Shown here one piece after another: positions 1 through 6,486 of a stretch of 8,059 nt of DNA; positions within the stretch are counted from its first letter, which is position 1; each line of letters starts with the position of its first letter. Under the pieces are notes generated by a model. It saw only the letters and a program-made list of their open reading frames with translations. It was not told the DNA's origin and ran no database searches. Where the stretch lies: NCBI GenBank assembly GCA_934515035.1, contig CAKSXP010000079.1:1-8059 (forward strand), written 5' to 3'. The position numbers were made by a program, and so were the translations under genes. Source of the stretch: an uncultured Oscillospiraceae bacterium (lineage in GTDB: Bacteria > Bacillota > Clostridia > Oscillospirales > Oscillospiraceae).

Positions 1-90
1 CTTGCTGAAGTGCTGATACCAGAGTATTCTAACATGAATTTGAGAAAAACTCTACCACTATATTTGCCGCGGAGAGAAGCGTCCGTCTGA

Positions 91-116
91 CGGCCGGATG
101 GAGATATATCCGGCCG
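91..116. repeat. GC-rich inverted repeat upstream of the surface-protein promoter
   Basis: Seen: a perfect 9-bp inverted repeat, CGGCCGGAT at 91-99 and ATCCGGCCG at 108-116, with an 8-base loop. No T-tract follows on either strand, so it is not a standard intrinsic terminator. It ends 9 bases before the -35 element of the next promoter and starts directly after a TGA (88-90) that closes a short frame open from the window edge. It could be the end structure of an upstream transcript or a protein-binding site; the sequence does not decide. Confidence 0.5.
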
Positions 117-125
117 GAACAGGTG

Positions 126-154
126 TTGAAAAAAGACGCCGTTTATGCTTTAAT
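126..154 (+). promoter_or_regulatory. Sigma-70-type promoter with extended -10 for the GLUG/SLH gene
   Basis: Seen: TTGAAA (126-131), a 17-base spacer, then TTTAAT (149-154), with TG at 146-147 one base before the -10 hexamer. Both hexamers match consensus at five of six positions or close to it. Inferred transcription start is near 161, leaving a leader of about 26 bases that carries the GGAGGAG ribosome-binding site at 173-179, nine bases or fewer before the ATG at 187. Confidence 0.6.
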
Positions 155-186
155 GGAAATATGAACACAAGGGGAGGAGTCTTTTA

Positions 187-1854
187 ATGAAGAAACGAAC
201 TTTATCTCTGCTGATGACGCTTGTCATCGTGCTTTCGCTGGTCAGCGGGCTTACTTTGCCGGCCAGCGCCGTGACCGGCTTCAACGGCGGCAGCGGCACG
301 CGAAACGATCCTTATCTAATCGCGACGGCGGAACAGCTCGGATATTTCCGCGATCTGGTCAACGCGGGCAGTGACACGCTCTGCGCCAAGGTCGTTGCGG
401 ATATCGATCTCGGCGGCGTCAGCTGGACGCCTATCGGACTGACGCAGTCCGGCTACAACGGAATGTTCGACGGCTGCGGCCACCTTATTTCCAACGTCCG
501 CATCGACAGCATCAGCAGCAATATCAGCATAACCCAGTCGAACGGCAGAAGATTTACAATAGTTGTCGGCGGACTGTTCGGCGTCGTCGGCTATTCGGGC
601 ACCGTCCGCTGCGTCGGCATCAGCGGCTCCGTCACCGGAAACATAAGCTCCACCAAAGGGTATGGCCTGTATATCGGAAGTCTGGTCGGCACCACCTTCG
701 GTATGATCGAGGAGTGCTTCTCGACCTGCAATTTCACCGATCTGACTATCAAAAATAACGACTATATCGGCCTCGGCGGCCTTGTCGGCAACTCGCAGCC
801 CGGCGCGACCGTCCGCAACTGCTACAACACCGGAAGCATTACCGCGACTATCAAGAGCACCGACTCGTCCGCCAAGAACCTGTATGCAGGCGGCCTTATC
901 GGCCTTGGCGACAGCCGGGTCGAGAACTGCTATGCGGCGACCAATCTCAACCTGACCGCGAGCAGCAGCAAGAGACTCTATGGCGGCGTGATCGGAAATG
1001 CCGGCGGAAACGATATTTATAACTGCTATTTTGACAAGCAGGTGTGCACCGTTACGTCATATACCTGCGGCTGCAAATTTGGCAGCCTGGACGCCTTTGA
1101 TCCTTCCTACTGTGGGGGAAAGACGACCGAGGTGCTCCGCAGCGACAAGATGCCCGGCGTTCTCGGAAACGTGTTCATGAAGGACAAATACTGGGTCAAC
1201 AAGGGCTATCCGATACTGGCTGTCATGACCTACGGCCTCGAGGACGAGAACTGGTCCCCGTGGTTCGAGGACGAGGCTATGGGCGACAATGTTGACAGAG
1301 ATGCTTTTGAATGCCTCATCCCGCCCGAGCTCCAGAACAAGGACCTGACGAACGACATAACCCGTCTGGAGTTCTGCGCCGTTGCGGTACAGCTCTATGA
1401 ACAGATGGGCGGTCCGAAGCTGGATGCGTCGGTGCTCGACAGCCCGTTTTCCGACACCAGCGCCGACGTTGTCCGCAAGGCATATGCTCTCGGCATAACC
1501 AACGGCGTTTCCGCAACGCAGTTTGACCCGTATTCGCTCATAAGCCGCGAGCAGCTTGCAACGATGCTCACCCGCGTTTACAAGGCTCTCAATCTGCCCG
1601 GATGGACGCTGGCGAATGACGGCGCTTACAGGCTTGATTACAGCGGCGTTACGCCCTTTGCCGACGATGCGTATATCAGCGCCTATGCAAAGCCGAGCGT
1701 TTACTTCATGGTCAAGAACGAGGTCATAAAGGGCATGACCGCAACGACGTTCGCGCCCCGCAACACGACGCCCTATGAGAACGCGATAGGCTATGCAAAC
1801 GCCTCCCGCGAGCAGGCGCTCATCATGGCCGTGCGCATGTTCAAAAAGCTGTGA
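187..1854 (+). CDS. Secreted cell-surface protein with GLUG repeats and C-terminal SLH motifs
   Basis: This is probably a cell-wall-attached surface protein of 555 residues. Residues 1-28 form a Sec signal peptide: a basic MKKR start, a hydrophobic core, and a PASA site before V29. Residues about 80-107 resemble the segment that opens GLUG domains (W-x-PIG, then FDG-x-GH-x-ISNV). Five G-G/S-L/V-x-G repeats follow, starting near 128, 164, 197, 235 and 266 (spacing about 31-38), several followed by NCY or a similar turn. This is typical of GLUG beta-solenoids in adhesins and IgA-peptidase-like proteins. The C-terminus has SLH features: ITR at 391-393, F-S-D at 421-423 with FDP (446-448) and SRE, and F-A-D-D at 491-494 with a late SRE. 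SLH domains usually bind pyruvylated wall polymers. The third SLH unit is irregular, with an insertion before its SRE. The start is supported by GGAGGAG. A single-gene transcript is likely, with its own promoter and terminator. The ligand or substrate cannot be told; no catalytic domain is recognised. Confidence 0.85.
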   Translation: MKKRTLSLLMTLVIVLSLVSGLTLPASAVTGFNGGSGTRNDPYLIATAEQLGYFRDLVNAGSDTLCAKVVADIDLGGVSWTPIGLTQSGYNGMFDGCGHLISNVRIDSISSNISITQSNGRRFTIVVGGLFGVVGYSGTVRCVGISGSVTGNISSTKGYGLYIGSLVGTTFGMIEECFSTCNFTDLTIKNNDYIGLGGLVGNSQPGATVRNCYNTGSITATIKSTDSSAKNLYAGGLIGLGDSRVENCYAATNLNLTASSSKRLYGGVIGNAGGNDIYNCYFDKQVCTVTSYTCGCKFGSLDAFDPSYCGGKTTEVLRSDKMPGVLGNVFMKDKYWVNKGYPILAVMTYGLEDENWSPWFEDEAMGDNVDRDAFECLIPPELQNKDLTNDITRLEFCAVAVQLYEQMGGPKLDASVLDSPFSDTSADVVRKAYALGITNGVSATQFDPYSLISREQLATMLTRVYKALNLPGWTLANDGAYRLDYSGVTPFADDAYISAYAKPSVYFMVKNEVIKGMTATTFAPRNTTPYENAIGYANASREQALIMAVRMFKKL

Positions 1855-1862
1855 CCGAATAT

Positions 1863-1901
1863 AAAAACGCAGGGTACATTTTGGTGTACCCTGCGTTTTT
1901 T
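1863..1901. terminator. Bidirectional intrinsic terminator between convergent genes
   Basis: Seen: a perfect stem whose GC-rich core ACGCAGGGTACA (1867-1878) pairs with TGTACCCTGCGT (1885-1896) around a 6-base loop. It is flanked by AAAAA on the left and TTTTTT on the right. The T-run serves the surface-protein gene ending at 1854. The A-run reads as a T-run for rsmI transcription arriving from the right, which stops at 1950. Confidence 0.92.
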
Positions 1902-1949
1902 GCGCTTTTCGCGAATATATGTTTGTCCTTCCGGCAGACGCGGGTCTTG

Positions 1950-2804
1950 TCAGGCCCGGCCGTCGCCGCCGGTAACGGGATCCCGGATCGCCATTTCGTA
2001 AAGCTCGTTTTTTGAAAATCCGGAGTCAAGGGAAGCGAGCTTTGCCGCCTCCTTGAGTTTTTTGCCGCCCGCGCGGTAGAAAGCGACGCGCTCGAGAGCC
2101 TGCTCCATGGTCATGGTCGGCTCGTTCTTCTCCTCCGCGCCGTGTACGACGAGGACGAATTCTCCCTTTGGCGCGGTCGTTTCATAGTATACCAGCGCCT
2201 CGGACAGCGTCGTTCGGATTATCTCCTCGTGGATCTTCGTCAGCTCGCGGCACAGCGCGATCCGGCGGTCGCCGAGATATTTGTAAAGGTCCGTAAGCGT
2301 TGCGACGAGCTTGTGCGGAGCTTCATAAAAGATCATGGTGCGCTTTTCGCCCACAAGCCCCTCAAGGTGCTCGCGTCTGGGGCGGTTGGCCGTGCTCAGA
2401 AAGCCCTCGAAGGTGAAGCGCTGTGTTGGCAGTCCGCTGACGGCCAGCGCGGAGACCAGCGCGTTCGCGCCCGGAATAGGGCATACGCGCACTCCGTTTA
2501 TTCCGCACTGGCGCACGATATCCTCGCCCGGGTCGCTTATGGCGGGCATACCGGCGTCGGAGACCAGCGCGCAGCTCTCGCCCGCGAGCAGGCGGGAGAG
2601 AAGCTTTTCGCCCATCTCGGCCCGGTTGTGTTCGTAATAGCTGACCATCGGCTTTTTGATGCCGAGGTGGTTAAGCAGCTTTATGGTAACGCGGGTATCC
2701 TCCGCTGCAATAAAATCGACCTGTCTGAGCGTTTCGACGGCGCGCGGCGAAAAATCGCCCAGGTTGCCGATCGGCGTTGCGACAAGATAAAGAGTACCGC
2801 TCAT
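1950..2804 (-). CDS. rsmI: 16S rRNA (cytidine(1402)-2'-O)-methyltransferase RsmI
   Basis: RsmI uses S-adenosylmethionine to methylate the ribose 2'-OH of C1402 in 16S rRNA, in the decoding centre of the small subunit; RsmH adds the N4 methyl to the same base. The 284-residue product has the usual family length and the tetrapyrrole-methylase-like fold signatures: LYLVATPIGNLGD at 5-17, AAEDTR at 33-38, VSDAGMPAISDPG at 81-93, and PIPGANALVSAL at 109-120. The C-terminal region includes a KEAAKLAS-type helix also usual in this family. The start is fixed by GGAGGA at 2811-2816, six bases before the ATG. That ATG overlaps the stop of the upstream methyltransferase gene as ATGA, so the two are probably translationally coupled. 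The gene ends at the shared bidirectional terminator. The cytoplasmic housekeeping assignment is firm. Confidence 0.96.
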   Translation of the reverse strand: MSGTLYLVATPIGNLGDFSPRAVETLRQVDFIAAEDTRVTIKLLNHLGIKKPMVSYYEHNRAEMGEKLLSRLLAGESCALVSDAGMPAISDPGEDIVRQCGINGVRVCPIPGANALVSALAVSGLPTQRFTFEGFLSTANRPRREHLEGLVGEKRTMIFYEAPHKLVATLTDLYKYLGDRRIALCRELTKIHEEIIRTTLSEALVYYETTAPKGEFVLVVHGAEEKNEPTMTMEQALERVAFYRAGGKKLKEAAKLASLDSGFSKNELYEMAIRDPVTGGDGRA

Positions 2805-3514
2805 TCCGCATCCTCCAAATGATATATCCTTTTGACCTCGTCAGTGTCCGTTCCGTCCCCGTTTTTCAGGATGAGCGTCGGCAGGACGCTCAGGCCGGGG
2901 CCGCCCCCGCGCCGTCCCTCGGCGAGGATGATGCTCGGCACGGAACCGGTGCGGTATTGGACAAGGCGCAGACGCTTGGGTTCAAGCCCTGCGGCGGTCA
3001 TCGCGCAGAGCACCTCGCTGAGCCTGTCCGCACGGTGAACAAGGCAGAAGCGCCCTCCCGTCCGGCACAGAAACGCCGCGCACGCACATACGTCCTCCAG
3101 CGTGCAGCTTTCCTCGCTCCGCGCGCCGGAGACGGCCCCGGCAGCCCGGTATCCGCTGCCTCCGGGAAAATACGGCGGGTTGGAGATGACCAGCGAGCAG
3201 CTGCCCGCCCGGAAAAGCCGGCGGTGCTCACGCAGGTCGCCGGTGATTATCTCCGAGGCGATGCCGTTGTGCGCGAGATTGCCGCGGCATTCCTCCGCCC
3301 AGCGGGGATTTATCTCGATCCCGCGTATCTCCGCGCCGGGCGCAGCCGTACCGGCGAGCACGCACAAAAGGCCGGAACCGCAGCCGAGATCCATGATGCG
3401 GTCGCTCCTTTTCGGCTGTGCAAAATCCGCCAGAAGCACGGAATCGGTCGAAACGGCAAATTCCCCGGCGGCAAATTCCGGGCCGCCGCGCCACAGCAAT
3501 CTGAATTCAGACAT
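2801..3514 (-). CDS. TrmN6/YabB-like SAM-dependent N6-adenine methyltransferase
   Basis: This is a 237-residue class I methyltransferase of the COG4123 type (E. coli YfiC/TrmN6, B. subtilis YabB). E. coli TrmN6 methylates N6 of A37 in tRNA1(Val); whether this homologue has the same target is inferred. Seen: the SAM-binding loop DLGCGSG at 42-48, the acidic end of strand 2 at GIEIN (65-69), and the NPPYF catalytic motif at 112-116, which in N6-adenine enzymes lies over the target base. An early TDSVLLADF segment (23-31) is also typical. The start is supported by AGGAGA at 3522-3527, seven bases before the ATG. It sits immediately before rsmI with a 4-base overlap, matching the yabB-rsmI neighbourhood of Firmicutes, but without the small GIY-YIG gene (yazA) that lies between them in Bacillus. 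Only 23 bases separate the ATG from the ferredoxin terminator. Confidence 0.88.
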   Translation of the reverse strand: MSEFRLLWRGGPEFAAGEFAVSTDSVLLADFAQPKRSDRIMDLGCGSGLLCVLAGTAAPGAEIRGIEINPRWAEECRGNLAHNGIASEIITGDLREHRRLFRAGSCSLVISNPPYFPGGSGYRAAGAVSGARSEESCTLEDVCACAAFLCRTGGRFCLVHRADRLSEVLCAMTAAGLEPKRLRLVQYRTGSVPSIILAEGRRGGGPGLSVLPTLILKNGDGTDTDEVKRIYHLEDAE

Positions 3515-3537
3515 GCCTGATTTCTCCTAAAATTTAG

Positions 3538-3569
3538 TAAAAGGGGTGATATAAATATCACCCCTTTTA
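3538..3569 (-). terminator. Intrinsic terminator behind the ferredoxin gene
   Basis: Seen: a perfect palindrome, with TAAAAGGGGTGATAT at 3538-3552 pairing with the mirror half at 3555-3569. On the minus strand the GGGG/CCCC core is followed by TTTTA and then TTTT slightly further on. It lies 20 bases past the ferredoxin stop codon and 23 bases before the next start, so it probably ends most ferredoxin transcripts. The A/T-rich arms are symmetric, but no converging gene needs it on the plus strand. Confidence 0.82.
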
Positions 3570-3589
3570 TGCATTTTAATTGCGACTGA

Positions 3590-3760
3590 TTATGCCTCGG
3601 AGATAGCGCCCATGGGGCAGGTATCGGCGCAGGTCCCACAGGAAACGCACTGGGAAGCGTCTATCTCGTAGTGCTCGTCGCCCTGAGCGATGCAGCCGAT
3701 GGGGCAGTTGGCAGCGCAAGCGCCGCAGCTGATGCAGTCGTCACCGATCTTGTATGCCAT
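3590..3760 (-). CDS. Clostridial-type 2[4Fe-4S] ferredoxin
   Basis: A 56-residue low-potential electron carrier, probably soluble in the cytoplasm and serving oxidoreductases of anaerobic metabolism. Two complete C-x2-C-x2-C-x3-C-P motifs are visible: Cys 9, 12, 15, 19 with P20, and Cys 38, 41, 44, 48 with P49. The MAYKI opening and the overall spacing closely match clostridial ferredoxins of about 55 residues. A ninth cysteine, C23, follows the first motif. The start is at 3760, because GGAGGT at 3768-3773 lies seven bases upstream. An in-frame ATG at 3802 would add 14 unrelated residues and has no such site. The gene stands alone with a promoter upstream and a terminator behind it. The two methyltransferase genes follow on the same strand. 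The specific redox partners cannot be told from this window. Confidence 0.95.
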   Translation of the reverse strand: MAYKIGDDCISCGACAANCPIGCIAQGDEHYEIDASQCVSCGTCADTCPMGAISEA

Positions 3761-3815
3761 TTGTTTTACCTCCAAATGATTATGTACTCCGTTAAGAGCC
3801 ATTAGTACAACAGAT

Positions 3816-3843
3816 ATATTAACATATATTCACTAAAAATCAA
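3816..3843 (-). promoter_or_regulatory. Likely promoter of the ferredoxin gene
   Basis: Seen on the minus strand: TTGATT (3843-3838), a 16-base spacer, then TAATAT (3821-3816), with TG at 3824-3823 one base before the -10 hexamer, i.e. an extended -10. Each hexamer matches consensus at four of six positions. It lies in a locally AT-rich stretch. Transcription would start near 3809, giving a leader of about 49 bases. No known operator is recognised in it. Confidence 0.45.
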
Positions 3844-3978
3844 ATACTTTTTTGTTCCAGCCGTTTTCGCAGGTCTCCGAGCGATTTTGACAGCCGCGGA
3901 GCTGTAAAATGTTCCGTATGAGGACCAGGTTTTTTGGCAATAATCTTTCTCAAACAGCCATCGAAAGGACAAACGGGA

Positions 3979-6438
3979 ATGAAAAACACCGACAATTTCA
4001 CTCAATATGCCCGCAGCGCGATATCAAGGGCGCAGAGCGTCTCCGCGTCGATGGGCCATTCATATATCGGAACGGAACACATACTTCTCGGGATCGCGGG
4101 GGAGACGGGCTCTCTCGGCGCAAAGATACTGTGGGACAGCGGACTCAACACCGCCCGGCTGACGAAGCTCGTTGAACAGCGGCTAGGGCGGGGCACGCCG
4201 GGGACACCGGCCGACGGGCTGGACGACGAGGCGCAGAGCGCGATAGCTCACGCCGTTGCGGACGCGGGTAGACTCGGCCAGCGCAGGGTCGGGACGGAGC
4301 ACCTTCTGATGGGGATTCTGCGCCTGCCGGAATGTACCGCCGCACGGGTACTGACGGAGGCCGGCGCGGAGATAAACGGCATGTATACGCAGCTTGTTGC
4401 CCTGTTCGGCGGGCAGGACAGACAGCAGCAGACCCGCTCGCCGCTGTCGCCGAGGACCTCCGGCCGCCGCGCGGACACCCGGACGCTGGACCAGTACAGC
4501 CGCGACCTGACGGAGCTTGCCGCGGCGGGGAAGCTCGACCCCGTGATCGGCCGGGAAAGCGAGATACAGCGCGCGATACAGATACTCTCCCGGCGGACAA
4601 AGAACAACCCCGTGCTTATCGGGGAGCCCGGCGTCGGCAAGACCGCCGTCGCGGAGGGGCTTGCCTGCGCCTTTGCCGGGGGAAACGTGCCCGGCTGTCT
4701 CAAAAACAAGCGGATAGTGGCGCTTGACCTGACGGCGATGGTCGCGGGCACAAAGTACAGGGGCGATTTTGAGGAACGCATCAAGAACGTACTGCGCGAG
4801 GTCGAGCGCGCCGGGGACGTTATTCTGTTCATAGATGAGCTGCACACGATAGTCGGAGCGGGAGCCGCCGAGGGCGCGATAGACGCGGCGAATATAATAA
4901 AACCGACACTGGGACGCGGCGCGATGCAGGTCATCGGCGCGACGACGACGCAGGAGTACCGCCGGCACATAGAAAAAGACGCCGCGCTTGAGCGCCGGTT
5001 CCAGCCCATCATGATAGCGGAGCCGGACGCGGACGCGGCGGAGAGCATACTTCGCGGTCTGCGCGAAAAATACGAGTCGCATCACGGCCTGGTCATTACG
5101 GACGAGGCGATAAAGGCCGCGGTCTCTTTTTCGCAGCGCTATGTGGCCGACCGCTTTCTGCCGGATAAGGCGATAGACCTGATGGACGAGGCTGCCAGCC
5201 GTGTGCGGCTGGATACTGCCTCGGCTCCGTCGGACATCGAGCATCTGAAGAAGCTTCTGCAAACCGCGGAGGACAGCAAGCGCCGGGCCGCCGCCGAGCA
5301 GGATTATGAAAAGGCGGCACGGGAACGCGACAGCGAGAACCGCCTGCGCGCAGAGCTCGAGGAAAAGCGCCGCCGCTTCACACAGCAGGCGCGGCCCTCC
5401 GTCACGGCGGAGGACATTGCGGCGGTCGTCTCCGGCTGGACGGGCATACCCGTCACGGGGCTGACGAGCAACGAGAGCGAAAAGCTCATGACGCTGGAAA
5501 GCGAGCTGCGCCGCAGAGTTATAGGGCAGGACGCGGCAGTGAGGGCGGCAGCCCGCGCGGTCCGGCGCAGCCGGGTCGGGCTGCGCGACCCGAAAAGGCC
5601 CGCGGGCTCTTTCCTGTTCCTCGGACCGACCGGAGTTGGAAAAACGGAGCTGTGCCGCGCGCTGGCCGCCGCCGTGTTCGGGGACGAGAAAGCGTTGATC
5701 CGCTTTGACATGTCCGAGTATATGGAGAAGCATTCGGTGTCAAAGCTGATAGGCTCGCCTCCCGGCTACGTCGGCTATGACGAGGGCGGACAGCTGACGG
5801 AAAAGGTGCGGCGCAAGCCGTACTGCGTCGTGCTGTTCGACGAACTGGAAAAGGCGCATGAGGATATATGGGGACTGCTGCTCCAGATAATGGAGGACGG
5901 CAAGCTGACCGACTCGCAGGGACGGCCCGTCAGCTTCAGAAACGCCATCGTCGTCATGACGAGCAACGTCGGCGCGAAAATGATAACGGACGACAGACCC
6001 GCGCTGGGCTTTTCGGACAGGGGGCTGTCCGCCGACGGGGAAGAGGCGCAGGACGATATACGCAGAAAGGTCATGCGCGAGCTGAAGGGGGTATTCAGGC
6101 CGGAGTTTATCAACAGAATAGACGAGATACTGGTCTTTAACCGGCTTGGGCGGAGCGATATACGGAAAATCGCGGAGAAGATGCTGACGGAGGTCCGCGG
6201 ACGCATGGAATCGCTCGGCGTCACGATGACGGTAACGCCCGAGGCGCTGGACCTTATAGCCGAAAAGGGCTTTGACCCGGTCTATGGGGCAAGGCCGCTG
6301 CGCCGGGAAATACGCGCGGAGATAGAGGATCCCGCGGCCGGGCTGCTGCTGGACGGGAGTCTGTCCGCGGGCGGCGGGCTGTCCGTTGCGGCGGCTGACG
6401 GAAAACTTGCCGTAAAGGCGGTGGACAAGGCGTCCTGA
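3979..6438 (+). CDS. clpC: ClpC-type AAA+ protein unfoldase (Clp protease ATPase subunit)
   Basis: This 819-residue Hsp100 ATPase would unfold proteins and feed them to ClpP in the cytoplasm. Two N-terminal Clp_N repeats carry GTEH at 31-34 and 105-108; E33 and E107 align with the phosphoarginine-binding glutamates of B. subtilis ClpC. The first AAA module has Walker A GEPGVGKT (215-222) and Walker B ILFIDE (282-287). A short middle domain with a UVR-like helix pair (about 435-465, including YEKAARERD) marks ClpC rather than ClpB, whose middle domain is much longer. The second module has GPTGVGKT (549-556) and VVLFDE (617-622). The tripeptide LGF at 676-678 sits where ClpP-docking loops lie. 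The ATG at 3979 is preferred: AAAGGA lies nine bases upstream, and the upstream TTG at 3934 only adds non-homologous residues. The canonical ctsR-mcsA-mcsB partners are absent here. Isoleucine is mostly encoded by ATA in the parts read. No terminator separates it from the next gene. Confidence 0.93.
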   Translation: MKNTDNFTQYARSAISRAQSVSASMGHSYIGTEHILLGIAGETGSLGAKILWDSGLNTARLTKLVEQRLGRGTPGTPADGLDDEAQSAIAHAVADAGRLGQRRVGTEHLLMGILRLPECTAARVLTEAGAEINGMYTQLVALFGGQDRQQQTRSPLSPRTSGRRADTRTLDQYSRDLTELAAAGKLDPVIGRESEIQRAIQILSRRTKNNPVLIGEPGVGKTAVAEGLACAFAGGNVPGCLKNKRIVALDLTAMVAGTKYRGDFEERIKNVLREVERAGDVILFIDELHTIVGAGAAEGAIDAANIIKPTLGRGAMQVIGATTTQEYRRHIEKDAALERRFQPIMIAEPDADAAESILRGLREKYESHHGLVITDEAIKAAVSFSQRYVADRFLPDKAIDLMDEAASRVRLDTASAPSDIEHLKKLLQTAEDSKRRAAAEQDYEKAARERDSENRLRAELEEKRRRFTQQARPSVTAEDIAAVVSGWTGIPVTGLTSNESEKLMTLESELRRRVIGQDAAVRAAARAVRRSRVGLRDPKRPAGSFLFLGPTGVGKTELCRALAAAVFGDEKALIRFDMSEYMEKHSVSKLIGSPPGYVGYDEGGQLTEKVRRKPYCVVLFDELEKAHEDIWGLLLQIMEDGKLTDSQGRPVSFRNAIVVMTSNVGAKMITDDRPALGFSDRGLSADGEEAQDDIRRKVMRELKGVFRPEFINRIDEILVFNRLGRSDIRKIAEKMLTEVRGRMESLGVTMTVTPEALDLIAEKGFDPVYGARPLRREIRAEIEDPAAGLLLDGSLSAGGGLSVAAADGKLAVKAVDKAS

Positions 6439-6450
6439 AGGTGTTAAAAT
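6422..6450 (+). promoter_or_regulatory. Promoter inside the 3' end of clpC, driving the thioesterase gene
   Basis: Seen: TGGACA (6422-6427), a 17-base spacer, then TAAAAT (6445-6450), with TG at 6442-6443 one base before the -10, i.e. an extended -10. Each hexamer differs from consensus at one position. The -35 lies in the last clpC codons and the -10 just past its stop. The inferred start near 6457 leaves a leader of about 30 bases before the ATG at 6487. Confidence 0.6.
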
Positions 6451-6482
6451 ACCCTCATTGCGACATTTTTTCCGGAGGGTAT
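6449..6482 (+). promoter_or_regulatory. Inverted repeat that can mask the thioesterase ribosome-binding site
   Basis: Seen: ATACCCTC at 6449-6456 is perfectly complementary to GAGGGTAT at 6475-6482, with an 18-base intervening loop. The right arm contains most of the GGAGGG ribosome-binding site and reaches to four bases before the preferred start codon. The left arm ends just before the start predicted for the embedded promoter. Thus only transcripts coming from clpC would carry both arms. There is no T-tract after the stem, so it is not a terminator. Confidence 0.45.
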
Positions 6483-6486
6483 GGAT

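Noticed and set aside
34..90. 18-residue small ORF starting at ATG 34
   Set aside because: There is no ribosome-binding site before the ATG and the same frame is open to the window edge, so an internal Met in a longer frame or chance is more likely.
2142..3520. Two long plus-strand frames (2142-2822 and 2777-3520)
   Set aside because: They are antisense to rsmI and the YabB-like gene, both of which have clear catalytic motifs and ribosome-binding sites on the minus strand.
3761..3802. Upstream start for the ferredoxin
   Set aside because: It would add 14 residues encoded across the leader and the GGAGGT site; the MAYKI start at 3760 matches the family.
3934..3978. Upstream TTG start for clpC
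   Set aside because: It has no ribosome-binding site and adds 15 residues not seen in ClpC N-domains; the ATG at 3979 has AAAGGA at suitable spacing.
3803..3978. CtsR operator or CIRCE element before clpC
   Set aside because: No tandem GGTCAAA-type heptads and no TTAGCACTC/GAGTGCTAA inverted repeat were found; the single TTTTGACA stretch is not a tandem repeat.
4183..5733. 516-residue open frame on the minus strand
   Set aside because: It lies entirely within the clpC coding region, whose Walker motifs fix the coding strand. The product is rich in Arg, Ala, Pro and Gly and has no recognisable domain: an antisense shadow of a GC-rich gene.
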